A DNA stretch of 59,475 nucleotides, taken from positions 1 to 59,475 of the forward strand of contig JAUIII010000004.1 of the NCBI GenBank assembly GCA_030431855.1, given 5' to 3'. This DNA comes from a bacterium (lineage in GTDB: Bacteria > Patescibacteriota > Saccharimonadia > Saccharimonadales > Saccharimonadaceae). Of this stretch, positions 32,629 to 41,391 are shown piece by piece. How positions within the stretch are numbered: the stretch's first letter is position 1; every line of letters begins with the position of its first letter. The position numbers and the translations under genes were made by a program. The notes under the pieces are model-generated. The model made no database searches and was not told the DNA's origin. It saw only the letters and a list, made by a program, of their open reading frames with translations.

Positions 32629-34251
32629 ATGGATGAAGAAAAAGTACAAGCTCAGCGCCGTGAGGCCGATGAGAACGCCACAAGACAGCGTGCAGCAATC
32701 CTAGGAGTTCAATATATGGATCTCCGTCCGCTCGAGCAGACAATGCCGCTTGTGGCTGGTGTACTCGAAGTCGCGCAGATGTATCAAGGGAGAATGGTTC
32801 CTCTCACGGCTGGATCTGAAGAAAGCGCCTGGCAATTCGGTATCACCACGCAAACGCCTCAGTCACTCGTGCGGAACATGGAGCAAGAATATAGCCAGTC
32901 TGGCCGCGCAATTCAGTTTGTCATGATATCAGGAAGTGCATTTAAGGCGCTGATGCGACGCTACGACCCACCTAAAGAAGTGGTATACGATGATATTAAA
33001 ATAGCAAAAGAAGGCGACAGTGACACAATAGGTGAGGTAAGCAAAACGCTGAATTCAGTAAGTTCAGACAAAGTGTTCGATTTTTTACTCGACCAAGCCG
33101 ACAAACTGGGCGCTAGTGATATTCACATCGAGAACCAACGTGACGCGATTAGAATACGAATGCGTGTTGATGGCGCACTGCATCCTGTGGCAAAGCTTGA
33201 TAAAGATCGCTACCGTGTCATCATGGGGGCACTTAGTTCTCGAGCAAATATTTCTACTGCAGCCACGGCTGCGCAATCAGGCCACATGCAGACGGATATC
33301 GCTAGAGGAGATTCGACCCACACGCTGAATTTACGTGTAGAAACCGTACCCACCATGTATGGTCAAGATGCGGTGCTTCGGTTGTTCAATTTTGACGAAA
33401 GCTTACTGAACGTGGACCGACTCGATATTCCCGAAAAAGAACGCGCGATGATAGACGAGATCATTAGCCACCCTAGAGGGATGGTACTAATGGTAGGTCC
33501 TACGGGGAGTGGCAAGTCTACCACACTATATAGCATGCTGAACGCGTTGAATACCAGCGATAAAAAGATATTGACGCTTGAAGATCCAATAGAATACGGC
33601 CTGGAGGGAATCACGCAGATACCAATCGATACCACTGATGGTGGGAGCTTTGCAGAGTCGCTTCGTAGCGTTTTACGCCTAGACCCAGATATCGTAATGG
33701 TGGGCGAGATCCGTGACCAGGATACGGCTAAGACAGCAATCCAAGCATCTATTACCGGTCATTTGGTGCTCTCGACATTTCATGCAAATTCAAGCTCGGC
33801 TGCGTTTAGTCGCATGATTGATCTGGTGGGTCAAAATCCAATTTTCTCTAGTGCAATTCGTTTAGTAATCGCGCAGCGGCTGGTGCGTCGACTGGATGAT
33901 GCTACCAAAAAAGAGGTTGAACCAGACGAAACCACGAAGAACTGGGTGCGTGAAGTACTAGCAGATCTGCCAGAAAGCACCGAAAAGCCAGATCTAGAAA
34001 ACTTCAAGCTATACGAACCAGTGCCTAGTGACGACGCACCTTTTGGATACAAGGGTCGGATTGTTCTAATGGAGCAGCTTGTTGTGAGGGAAGAGATTCA
34101 AAAGTTCCTGCGCGGTGATGTGAGCGATGTACATACTGAGACAATTGAAAAAACCGCTAAGGAAAATGGCATGGTCACGTTGCTCCAAGCAGGTGTGTTA
34201 GCAGCACTACGCGGGGAAACGACACTCGATGAAATTAATCGGGTAATTTAA
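32629..34251 (+). CDS. Type IV pilus/type II secretion ATPase, PilB/GspE-like
   Basis: 540 aa. An N-terminal MshEN-like region (1-120), then GASDIHIE (161-168), Walker A GPTGSGKST (290-298), the Asp box LTLEDPIEY, Walker B VMVGEIRDQDTA and the His box GHLVLSTFHAN. The tetracysteine zinc motif usual in PilB is absent. It powers pilus extension. Type IV pili are known for Saccharibacteria and are thought to serve host attachment, motility and DNA uptake. No pilin, PilC or PilT lies nearby. Confidence 0.88.
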   Translation: MDEEKVQAQRREADENATRQRAAILGVQYMDLRPLEQTMPLVAGVLEVAQMYQGRMVPLTAGSEESAWQFGITTQTPQSLVRNMEQEYSQSGRAIQFVMISGSAFKALMRRYDPPKEVVYDDIKIAKEGDSDTIGEVSKTLNSVSSDKVFDFLLDQADKLGASDIHIENQRDAIRIRMRVDGALHPVAKLDKDRYRVIMGALSSRANISTAATAAQSGHMQTDIARGDSTHTLNLRVETVPTMYGQDAVLRLFNFDESLLNVDRLDIPEKERAMIDEIISHPRGMVLMVGPTGSGKSTTLYSMLNALNTSDKKILTLEDPIEYGLEGITQIPIDTTDGGSFAESLRSVLRLDPDIVMVGEIRDQDTAKTAIQASITGHLVLSTFHANSSSAAFSRMIDLVGQNPIFSSAIRLVIAQRLVRRLDDATKKEVEPDETTKNWVREVLADLPESTEKPDLENFKLYEPVPSDDAPFGYKGRIVLMEQLVVREEIQKFLRGDVSDVHTETIEKTAKENGMVTLLQAGVLAALRGETTLDEINRVI

Positions 34252-34259
34252 GGAGTGCT

Positions 34260-34802
34260 ATGAATATTGCGCCAATTAACGACGAAAACGACATAAGGCA
34301 AGAGGCGAACTCTACTCAAGCACCGAGATCGCCACTGCAAGTATCTGAGCAGCACGTAGAACTAAAACCTGTCCTCACTGAGCATCTTGACTCTTCAACG
34401 CGTGAGCAGCCATCTCAGGAATCACGCGATTCCTCGGAGTCAGGAGTAATATCTTGGCCGATTAACTTGTTAGGTGGACTGATTATTGCCGTGAATGCAT
34501 ATTTGGCATTTCGAGTGGTTCAGACCATAGCAGTAACTCCCAAATTCGAGTACGCAGGTTTGTACCTGATGTTTGCTATACTGCCATTTCTCGGGCTACT
34601 AGTTGGCTTCGGTATTCTAAAGCGAAGCAATGTCGCCAGGGTGTTATTGCTGGTGATTGTTACTATCACATTTGCCAGACACGTCATAACGTATGTGACG
34701 ACGGGAAACCTTGTTCTTATGGCAACAAATCCAACTGTGTATTACGAGATTTTTGTACTAATCGCACTTAACCTCAAGCAAATAAAGAGCCAATTCTCTT
34801 AG
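34260..34802 (+). CDS. Hypothetical membrane protein with disordered N terminus
   Basis: 180 aa, not recognised. Residues 1-62 are polar, Ser/Gln/Glu-rich and probably disordered; 63-165 hold three to four transmembrane segments. The fold resembles small bacterial proteins of unknown function with a four-helix membrane core. AAGGAG lies before the ATG, and only 8 nt separate it from the pilus ATPase, so a pilus-related role is possible by position only. Confidence 0.6.
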   Translation: MNIAPINDENDIRQEANSTQAPRSPLQVSEQHVELKPVLTEHLDSSTREQPSQESRDSSESGVISWPINLLGGLIIAVNAYLAFRVVQTIAVTPKFEYAGLYLMFAILPFLGLLVGFGILKRSNVARVLLLVIVTITFARHVITYVTTGNLVLMATNPTVYYEIFVLIALNLKQIKSQFS

Positions 34803-35932
34803 CGGATTACTTCTGCAATTGCTGGAACGAGCTTTGCATTAAATACATTCGGTACTATTTCTTCTGCGGTCGGTTCGTCAACAAGAGAGGCTATTACTTC
34901 GGCTGCGGCAATTTTGTGATCATCGGTAATTTTACTTACGCTATTATCGAGGGCGCCGCGGAAAATACCCGGAAAAGCGATGGCGTTATTTACTTGGTTG
35001 GGAAAGTCGCTGCGTCCTGTGGCTAGCACGGCAACTCCAGCAGCCATTGCCTCGTCTGGCATAATTTCAGGTGTTGGATTCGACAACGCGAACACAACAG
35101 GCTTCTGGGCCATTTTCTTTACCATGGCTTGTGTGAGCAGGCCAGGCTTCGACACGCCGATGAACACATCTGCATCAACAATAGCATCATCGAGACTACC
35201 AGATAGAGATGTATCGAGGTATTGTAGCAGTGCTTTCTTCTCATCGTTTAAATCGGTTCGCGAATCACCGATAATGCCCTTGCTATCAACGGCGACGATT
35301 GAGCCCACGCCATATGTATGCAATAGCTTCATGATGGCAGTGCCAGCTGCACCTGCGCCAATCGTCACAATTTTTGTCTGGCTCAGTTCTTTGCCGACAA
35401 CCTTCATCGCGTTAATGAGGCCTGCGAGCACCACTACAGCGGTGCCATGCTGGTCGTCATGGAATACTGGGATATCAAGTTCGCTTTTCAAGCGTTCCTC
35501 TACTTCAAAACATTTTGGCGCAGCGATATCTTCTAGGTTAATCGCACCAAAACTAGGCGCAATCGCCTTTACGGCCGCGATAATCTCGTCCGCGGTATGT
35601 GCGTTGAGAACAATAGGCACGCTATCGATATCAGCAAAATGCTTAAAAAGGAGAGCCTTTCCTTCCATTACCGGCATACTACCCTTTGGTCCAATATCGC
35701 CAAGGCCTAGCACAGCGGACCCATCTGAAATCACGGCGACGAGATTATTCGTCCAGGTGTATTTTGGAAGCAGCGTCTCGTCATTTGCAATCGCGCTAGA
35801 GATGGCCGCCACGCCAGGGGTGTAATAGGCACTTAGTTTAGTTTTATCGAGCTCTGATTCATCTCGGAGTTTGGTTGTTATCTTTCCTTTGTACTGTTCG
35901 TGGAGTTGTAATGCAAGTTCGTCATAGTTCAT
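34799..35932 (-). CDS. Malic enzyme (oxaloacetate-decarboxylating malate dehydrogenase)
   Basis: 377 aa short prokaryotic malic enzyme. YYTPGVAAIS, the metal-binding LEDIAAPKCFEVEE and VFHDDQHGTAVVVLAGLINA, the Rossmann IGAGAAGTAI and ALSNPTPEIMPDEA are all characteristic. It converts malate to pyruvate and CO2 with reduction of NAD(P). In a fermentative organism without a TCA cycle it may balance redox. It converges with the upstream membrane gene with a 4-nt overlap. Confidence 0.93.
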   Translation of the reverse strand: MNYDELALQLHEQYKGKITTKLRDESELDKTKLSAYYTPGVAAISSAIANDETLLPKYTWTNNLVAVISDGSAVLGLGDIGPKGSMPVMEGKALLFKHFADIDSVPIVLNAHTADEIIAAVKAIAPSFGAINLEDIAAPKCFEVEERLKSELDIPVFHDDQHGTAVVVLAGLINAMKVVGKELSQTKIVTIGAGAAGTAIMKLLHTYGVGSIVAVDSKGIIGDSRTDLNDEKKALLQYLDTSLSGSLDDAIVDADVFIGVSKPGLLTQAMVKKMAQKPVVFALSNPTPEIMPDEAMAAGVAVLATGRSDFPNQVNNAIAFPGIFRGALDNSVSKITDDHKIAAAEVIASLVDEPTAEEIVPNVFNAKLVPAIAEVIR

Positions 35933-35938
35933 ATATCT

Positions 35939-35944
35939 AGTATA
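35939..35944 (-). promoter_or_regulatory. -10 box of leaderless promoter for the malic enzyme gene
   Basis: Minus-strand TATACT with 6 nt (AGATAT) before the ATG at 35932. Confidence 0.65.
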
Positions 35945-36028
35945 CCTGCTATGGCCCTTTTCATCAGTAGTGATTTGTGCTACAATTGATACTTGATTAG
36001 CAATATAAACCTATAAGTGAGAGAACAG

Positions 36029-36556
36029 ATGAGTTTTGCATTGATTCAAAAGGTGAATGATGCCCAGAAAAAGGCAGCAGTAGTCGACGCGCGCAGCGGC
36101 GACACCGTTCGTGTTCACCAAAAAATTAAAGAAGGTAACAAAGAGCGAATTCAGGTATTTGAAGGCGTAGTGATTCGTACCGACAACAAAAAACAACACA
36201 CCAGCCGTATTACCGTGCGAAAGATTGCCAGCGGTGTTGGTGTTGAGAAAAGTTTCTTACTACACAGCCCATTAGTTGAAAAAGTAGAAATCACTCGTCG
36301 TGGTAAGGTTCGCCGTAACTTCCTGAGCTACCTACGTGAACGTTCTGGAAAGAGCGCTCGCTTGACTGCGCAGAACTTCGACCGTGAAGCAGTTAATGAC
36401 GTACGCGACCCGCACGCAGAAGCCGAGGAAGCTCGTTTGAAAGAAGAAAAAGCTAAAGCCGCTGAAGAAAAAGCTGCTGCGAAAGCTGCTGAAGAAGCCG
36501 AACTAAAGGCAAAGCAAGACGCTGTGGAAGCAGCGCACAAAGCAAGCGAAGCGTAA
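36029..36556 (+). CDS. rplS: Ribosomal protein L19 with long charged C-terminal extension
   Basis: 175 aa. Residues 1-115 are a full L19 (VRVHQKIKEGNKERIQVFEG, SGVGVEKSFLLHSP, GKVRRNFLSYLRERSGKSARL). The remaining 60 residues are an Ala/Glu/Lys-rich helix likely to form a coiled coil; ordinary bacterial L19 stops at about 115. L19 sits at the 30S-50S interface. The start at 36029 is chosen over an upstream alternative at 36017 because the protein then begins like other L19 and GTGAGAG can act as ribosome site. A terminator follows. Confidence 0.95.
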   Translation: MSFALIQKVNDAQKKAAVVDARSGDTVRVHQKIKEGNKERIQVFEGVVIRTDNKKQHTSRITVRKIASGVGVEKSFLLHSPLVEKVEITRRGKVRRNFLSYLRERSGKSARLTAQNFDREAVNDVRDPHAEAEEARLKEEKAKAAEEKAAAKAAEEAELKAKQDAVEAAHKASEA

Positions 36557-36580
36557 TACATGCTAACACTGACACATATA

Positions 36581-36606
36581 GAGTTCTCTCTACGAGGACT
36601 CTTTTT
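36581..36606 (+). terminator. Intrinsic terminator after rplS
   Basis: GAGTTCTC, 5-nt loop, GAGGACTC (one G-U pair), then five T. Confidence 0.8.
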
Positions 36607-36667
36607 GCTAGTAAAAAGAGCGGCTTATGGTTATACTTATCACATCACATTATAAAAGGAGAAATAC

Positions 36668-37132
36668 GTGAATACATCAACAATAAGCACAAAAGGTGTA
36701 TTGTTAGCCCTGGCAGTAGTCCCTGTGACGATAGCGCTTTGGGTCATCGTATGGCGAACTGGCTTCATTGCTTCAATCGTCTCATTTGTAACAGCATACG
36801 GGGCAATCTGGCTGTATAAGCTCGGCTCTGGAGGTAAGATGACCAAGCCCGCGGCAATCATTCTAGTAGCGATAATGCTAGTAGCCGTAGCGTTAGCATT
36901 TCTCGCAGGCATGTATAGCGATATGTATGATGCGTATGTCGCAGAGTTTCCAGGTGCTGGAGTGCTGGATGCTGACGTTAAAGAATTCTTTTTCGCAAAC
37001 CTACAAAATGGTGAATTGTGGTCTGCATATCAAAGTGACATCATCATGTCTCTTGTATTTGTCGCAATAGGTGCCGGCTGGGAGTTGAAATCGCTCTTTC
37101 TACCCGAGCAAAAAAATACCAAAAAAGCTTAG
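36668..37132 (+). CDS. Hypothetical four-helix membrane protein
   Basis: 154 aa, not recognised. Hydrophobic segments at about 9-28, 32-50, 60-80 and 120-140; the loop between the last two is acidic (DMYDAYVAEFPGAG, DADVKEFF). GTG start with AAAGGAG 7-13 nt upstream. It stands alone between two intrinsic terminators, so it is a single-gene transcript with a normal leader. Confidence 0.65.
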   Translation: MNTSTISTKGVLLALAVVPVTIALWVIVWRTGFIASIVSFVTAYGAIWLYKLGSGGKMTKPAAIILVAIMLVAVALAFLAGMYSDMYDAYVAEFPGAGVLDADVKEFFFANLQNGELWSAYQSDIIMSLVFVAIGAGWELKSLFLPEQKNTKKA

Positions 37133-37151
37133 ACCTAGAATGAAGCTATAT

Positions 37152-37177
37152 AAAATGACGCGCACAGCGTCATTTTT
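37152..37177 (+). terminator. Intrinsic terminator, symmetrical
   Basis: AAAATGACGC, loop GCACA, GCGTCATTTT followed by T. The A-tract on the left arm makes it potentially bidirectional. Confidence 0.8.
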
Positions 37178-37182
37178 ATTGG

Positions 37183-37188
37183 TATAGT
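37183..37188 (+). promoter_or_regulatory. -10 box of leaderless promoter for the rnhB fusion gene
   Basis: TATAGT, 7 nt before the ATG at 37196 and only 6 nt after the terminator stem. Confidence 0.5.
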
Positions 37189-37195
37189 GAAATAA

Positions 37196-38143
37196 ATGAT
37201 TCTAGGCATTGACGAGGTTGGTAGAGGGCCGTGGGCGGGGCCACTTGTGGTGGGTGCGGTTGTCTTAGGGGCTGAAATTAAAGGGCTGAACGATAGTAAA
37301 AAACTGACAAAACGAAAACGCGAATTGCTATACGATGAAATTATGGAACGCGCAGCCGCAGTAGGCCTGGGCTGGGTACAAGCAGACGAAATAGATCAAG
37401 TTGGGCTCTCAGAAGCGCTTCGACTTGCTTGTCGAAGAGCGATTATTGACATACAGGCACAGAAGGTAGCATTTCATGAAATTATCATTGATGGCACCAT
37501 AAATTTTCTAGAAGACACGAGCCTAGCACCATATGTAACAACCATGAAAAAAGCTGATGCACTCGTGCCGAGTGTATCAGCGGCGAGTATTGTCGCTAAG
37601 GTTGCGCGAGATGAGTATATGACGCATCAAGATGAGCTGTACCCGAACTATGGATTTAGGTCACATGTTGGCTACGGAACAGCGATGCATACGCACGCAT
37701 TGACACGATATGGCCTTACGCCGCTACACAGAAGAAGCTTTGCTCCAATAGCGAAAATAAGCGGAGATATTGTTCAAGCGAAGGCCGTTCAACCTCACAA
37801 AAATACAACCCAAGTTGGATCACGCTCGGAGGAAGCTGCATCGAATTGGCTCGAACAACAGGGCTTCACAGTAATAGAGCGAAACTGGAAGATTAAACTA
37901 TGCGAGATAGATATCGTAGCAAAAATGGATGACGTACTGCATTTCGTGGAGGTAAAACACAGAAAGAATGCACGTAGTGGCGACGGACTCGCAGCGATTA
38001 CACCGAAAAAATTACGCCAAATGAAATTTGCTGCAGATATGTATGTGCATTGGCATCATTTGTACGATTCACCAAGAAAGCTAGCAGTCATGAGTACGTC
38101 GGGCGAGGTGCCAAGCGTTGATCGATTTCTAGAGATTGAGTAG
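37196..38143 (+). CDS. rnhB: RNase HII fused to a YraN (UPF0102) nuclease-like domain
   Basis: 315 aa fusion. Residues 1-190 are RNase HII: GIDEVGRGP (D6, E7), IIDG (D99), KKADALVPSVSAASIVAK (D121) and GYGTAMHTHAL. Residues 207-315 are a YraN/UPF0102 domain with the PD-(D/E)xK-like set E237/D239 (CEIDIVA) and E252-x-K254 (FVEVKHR). The linker is 190-206. RNase HII removes RNA from RNA-DNA hybrids and ribonucleotides in DNA; YraN is Holliday-junction-resolvase-like of uncertain role. The two genes are commonly neighbours, so fusion supports a shared task. No internal stop or frameshift. Confidence 0.93.
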   Translation: MILGIDEVGRGPWAGPLVVGAVVLGAEIKGLNDSKKLTKRKRELLYDEIMERAAAVGLGWVQADEIDQVGLSEALRLACRRAIIDIQAQKVAFHEIIIDGTINFLEDTSLAPYVTTMKKADALVPSVSAASIVAKVARDEYMTHQDELYPNYGFRSHVGYGTAMHTHALTRYGLTPLHRRSFAPIAKISGDIVQAKAVQPHKNTTQVGSRSEEAASNWLEQQGFTVIERNWKIKLCEIDIVAKMDDVLHFVEVKHRKNARSGDGLAAITPKKLRQMKFAADMYVHWHHLYDSPRKLAVMSTSGEVPSVDRFLEIE

Positions 38144-40633
38144 GGCTTTTTCAACAGCCGGCTTGTCCTTTTCGATCAGTTCTACGCGCGCCTGAATTTC
38201 AACGATACCCAGCTGAATGGCTCGTTTCAGGGCGGGTTCTTTCATGAGGGGTGTAAAGAATCGCTTATAGTCTTCAAGTTGTTCGCGTGTCGTGAGGCCA
38301 CTCGCTGCGTATCGGGGGTAGTTATCATAACTCTTATCGCCACTAAATTGTTCCTCGATCCAGCTCCAGTTATCCTTCATCCACTGCCATGTAGCATCTC
38401 TCGCGTCGCGATTACGTATCAAATAAACAAACCAGCGCGCAGTATCTTGCGTTCGAATCTGCTCGGTATTAAGCATGAGGCTGTGCAGTCTTTCAATGGT
38501 CTGCTGATCTTGCGTCGATGTGAGCGCATCGCAGATGTCTAGCTGCAAGTCGACAGAGTTCGTAGAGGCGTATGTTTCAACAAGTAGGTTTATCAGCTTT
38601 GGCGTAGAGAAATGTCTCACCATCACAGACAGTACTAAGCCGCGTATTTCAGGCTCGATAGTCTCAAGGGTGCTTGACTCGTATAACTGCCTGGCATCGT
38701 TGAGTACGTTTTCGTCTTGTCCGTATACCATCAGGCCAGCGACACTGGCTCGCAGCTTTGTATCTGTCTCGGGCTCGCCTGGCGTATGGTTCCATCCGAG
38801 CCGTGTAAATTGCGCCTCTCCTACACGAGTACTCAACGAACGCAGCTTTTCTTCTGCTTTACTGTCTCGATCAACGAATTTCTTCAGTTCTCCAAAGGAA
38901 AGGCCGATCACATCCCAAACACTGTCAACGCTTTCCTTCTTGAATGTGTGCAAGAGCGGGATGAGCTGCTCGCTGCCTAGTTTACCTCCGCGAGCGAGTA
39001 GCGTTTGCTCGTGCAGAAATTGTAGGCGATCTACAGGGGAAAGAGCATCATCTTCAAGTTGCTGCAAGACAGCATCGAAGTGAGGATCAGAATAGTGCGT
39101 GATAAAATGCGCGGTATCATCTTTGTTTAACCGTTCACCGAGAGGCAATCCCTTGTCAAGTGCCTCTGTCTCTAGCAGTGAAGGAAATGATTCATCTGTA
39201 CTTTCCAGTGGTATCGGCCAAAATCGTGAGGATTCCGCGTGTGCGCCAATGAAAAACTGTGCTTGCGTCGTGCTGTCTTCCATCACGGATACTACCGGGT
39301 AGCCTGGTTGCGAGATCCAGACGTTCATAAACGACGTCACATCTTTGCCAGAGGCCGCAGAAAGCTCATTCCATAGGTCGTCACCCACTGTGTTTTGGTA
39401 TGCGTATTTCTTGAAATATGACTGCAGACCCGCACGGAACGCATCGTGCCCAATGTAGTATTGTAGCATTCGCATCAATCTGCCGCCCTTTGCATACACG
39501 ATAGCAGGGTCGAACAGTGATGTAATTTCATCGGGGTGGTGTACTTCAACCTGGACAGGCTGCACGCCATCGATTGCGTCACGTCGAAGCGCCATAACTG
39601 ATTCATGCCCAGCGAAATCGAGCCACATATTCCATTCTGGATGCAGAGCATCTGGAGCAAGATATTCCATTAAATTGGCGAAGCTTTCGTTTAGCCACAA
39701 GTTATCCCACCACTTCATAGTGACAAGATTACCGAACCACTGATGGCTTAGTTCGTGTGCGATAACCATAGCAACGAGTCGTTTGCTTGAAACACTCGTT
39801 GTGGTGGGGTGGGCAAGCAACGTTGCTTCGCGGTAAGTAATCAGTCCCCAGTTTTCCATAGCGCCACTGCTGAAATCAGGTAAGGCTACGTGGTCTGCTT
39901 TTGGTAGTGGATAAGGGACGCCAAAGTATTCTTCGAAATAATCAAGGGTTTGAATAGCACTATCAAGGGCGAAATCGAGGCTTTCAGCGGGCTGCGCTAC
40001 AGTTGACCAGATGTTGACATCGACACCTGATGCAGTAACCCCCGACTTGCTTTGCATGTGCCCATATACCCAGGCGAGTAAATAGCTACTCATACGAGGC
40101 GTTGTATCAAATGAAGTCACAAGTTTGCCGTCTTGTTCATCTTGAGATACGACGGGCATATTACCTAGCACTATTACGTCAGTCTCGGTTATCAATGTCA
40201 CATCAAATGTCGCTTTTGCCTCTGGCTCGTCGACGCAGGGAAATACCTCACGTGCGTGATGGCTCTCGAACTGGGTAGCAATAAGTGATTTCTTTACGCC
40301 TTCATGCTGAAAGTAACATGGATACATACCGTGCATTTGGTCTGTAATGGTGCCGCTAAAGCCAAGTACGACGATGTGTTTCCCTGGAAGCAATCCTGTT
40401 TTTGTGATTTCTAGCTCGTCGTTTTCGCGCTGCACGAAGCTCGCCGTGTGTCCATCAACAGTCGCTTGGTCGATTATTAAGTCTTTTGCATGCACTCTTA
40501 TAAAGTCATTCTGATGAGTTTCACCTTTGATAGTAACGGTTCCGCTAAAAGATTTATCTGCACGGTTAATATCTAGAGTGAGTGAATAGTGTTCTGGCGT
40601 GAGCCAGTCAACAAGTCGGTGTACGTTCTGCAT
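38129..40633 (-). CDS. pepN: M1-family aminopeptidase (PepN-like)
   Basis: 834 aa zinc metallopeptidase. The substrate-binding GAMEN (257-261) and the zinc site HELSH (293-297) with distal E316 (NLWLNESFAN) are intact, followed by a helical C-terminal domain. It trims N-terminal residues from peptides, useful for an amino-acid auxotroph. No signal peptide once the start is placed at 40633, where a TATAAT ends 6 nt upstream; the frame extends to 40768 but that part overlaps the divergent gene. It overlaps the rnhB 3-prime end by 15 nt. Confidence 0.94.
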   Translation of the reverse strand: MQNVHRLVDWLTPEHYSLTLDINRADKSFSGTVTIKGETHQNDFIRVHAKDLIIDQATVDGHTASFVQRENDELEITKTGLLPGKHIVVLGFSGTITDQMHGMYPCYFQHEGVKKSLIATQFESHHAREVFPCVDEPEAKATFDVTLITETDVIVLGNMPVVSQDEQDGKLVTSFDTTPRMSSYLLAWVYGHMQSKSGVTASGVDVNIWSTVAQPAESLDFALDSAIQTLDYFEEYFGVPYPLPKADHVALPDFSSGAMENWGLITYREATLLAHPTTTSVSSKRLVAMVIAHELSHQWFGNLVTMKWWDNLWLNESFANLMEYLAPDALHPEWNMWLDFAGHESVMALRRDAIDGVQPVQVEVHHPDEITSLFDPAIVYAKGGRLMRMLQYYIGHDAFRAGLQSYFKKYAYQNTVGDDLWNELSAASGKDVTSFMNVWISQPGYPVVSVMEDSTTQAQFFIGAHAESSRFWPIPLESTDESFPSLLETEALDKGLPLGERLNKDDTAHFITHYSDPHFDAVLQQLEDDALSPVDRLQFLHEQTLLARGGKLGSEQLIPLLHTFKKESVDSVWDVIGLSFGELKKFVDRDSKAEEKLRSLSTRVGEAQFTRLGWNHTPGEPETDTKLRASVAGLMVYGQDENVLNDARQLYESSTLETIEPEIRGLVLSVMVRHFSTPKLINLLVETYASTNSVDLQLDICDALTSTQDQQTIERLHSLMLNTEQIRTQDTARWFVYLIRNRDARDATWQWMKDNWSWIEEQFSGDKSYDNYPRYAASGLTTREQLEDYKRFFTPLMKEPALKRAIQLGIVEIQARVELIEKDKPAVEKALLNL

Positions 40634-40639
40634 ATCTCT

Positions 40640-40647
40640 ATTATACT
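40640..40647. promoter_or_regulatory. Overlapping divergent -10 boxes (bidirectional leaderless promoter)
   Basis: Within ATTATACT the minus strand reads TATAAT (40640-40645, 6 nt before the pepN ATG at 40633) and the plus strand reads TATACT (40642-40647, 7 nt before the ATG at 40655). The two start codons are only 21 bp apart. Confidence 0.7.
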
Positions 40648-40654
40648 TGAGAAT

Positions 40655-41317
40655 ATGAATTCTTACCGCATACGACGTGTAGTGGCTGTAGTAGTGCTGA
40701 TGATTCTTATGGCTATACCCCTTAGCAAGAGCCAGTTCCAACCAGTGCAAAACGTGAACGAGACACAATCTGCCGAAACAAAGAAATCAATACGTACACT
40801 AGAGAGCCTGTCGGTAAAGGGAAGGGCGCCAAAAACAGGCTATACACGAGATCAGTTCGGCAATGGCTGGGCTGATGTATTTGGATGTGACACAAGGAAC
40901 ATCATCTTAAAACGTGACCTGGAAGCGCCACGACTTGATGACGAGTGCCATGTTGTCTCGGGTGTCTTGCACGATCCGTATACGGGACGTACGATACAAT
41001 TCACTCGTGGTCCGGCAAGTAGTCAGGCTGTCCAAATTGATCATGTGGTTGCGCTGAGTGACGCATGGCAAAAAGGCGCACAGCAGCTTAGCTACGCGCG
41101 GCGCATCCAACTTGCGAATGACCCTCTCAACCTACTGGCAGTTGACGGTCCAGCGAATCAAGAGAAATCAGATGGAGACGCTGCAACGTGGCTGCCACCG
41201 AATAAACCGTTTAGGTGTCAGTACGTAGCCAGGCAGATTTCTGTAAAACAAAAGTACGCTCTGTGGGTGACGGAGGCGGAAAAAAGTGCGATGCAGAATG
41301 TTCTTGCCAGATGCTGA
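40655..41317 (+). CDS. Secreted/anchored HNH nuclease (DUF1524, GmrSD C-terminal-like)
   Basis: 220 aa. A basic N terminus and hydrophobic segment (about 7-23) look like a signal peptide or anchor. The nuclease domain has QIDHVVALSDAW (127-138, the metal/catalytic His), ND (155) and NQEKSDGDAATWLPP (168-182), as in secreted DUF1524 nucleases common in Actinobacteria. It likely degrades extracellular DNA for nucleotide scavenging or to process DNA for uptake. The start at 40655 fits the -10 box 7 nt upstream. Confidence 0.85.
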   Translation: MNSYRIRRVVAVVVLMILMAIPLSKSQFQPVQNVNETQSAETKKSIRTLESLSVKGRAPKTGYTRDQFGNGWADVFGCDTRNIILKRDLEAPRLDDECHVVSGVLHDPYTGRTIQFTRGPASSQAVQIDHVVALSDAWQKGAQQLSYARRIQLANDPLNLLAVDGPANQEKSDGDAATWLPPNKPFRCQYVARQISVKQKYALWVTEAEKSAMQNVLARC

Positions 41318-41332
41318 TACGAAGCGTATAAT
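41304..41332 (+). promoter_or_regulatory. nusA promoter
   Basis: TTGCCA (41304-41309), 17 bp, TATAAT (41327-41332). It lies inside the 3-prime end of the nuclease gene and past its stop, giving a leader of about 53 nt. Confidence 0.7.
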
Positions 41333-41346
41333 AAATAAAGTACACA

Positions 41347-41371
41347 TCCGGCCGGCAGGTCGGAGTTTTTT
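41347..41371 (+). terminator. Intrinsic terminator/attenuator in the nusA leader
   Basis: TCCGGCC, loop GGCA, GGTCGGA (one G-U pair), G, six T. It lies between the nusA promoter and its ribosome site GGAAAGGA, so it can attenuate nusA as well as end upstream transcription. Confidence 0.7.
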
Positions 41372-41391
41372 GTAGGAAAGGAACATACTAT

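Noticed and set aside
40634-40768. Longer start of the M1 aminopeptidase
   Set aside because: It runs into the divergent nuclease gene and passes the promoter; the internal ATG at 40633 starts the conserved domain.
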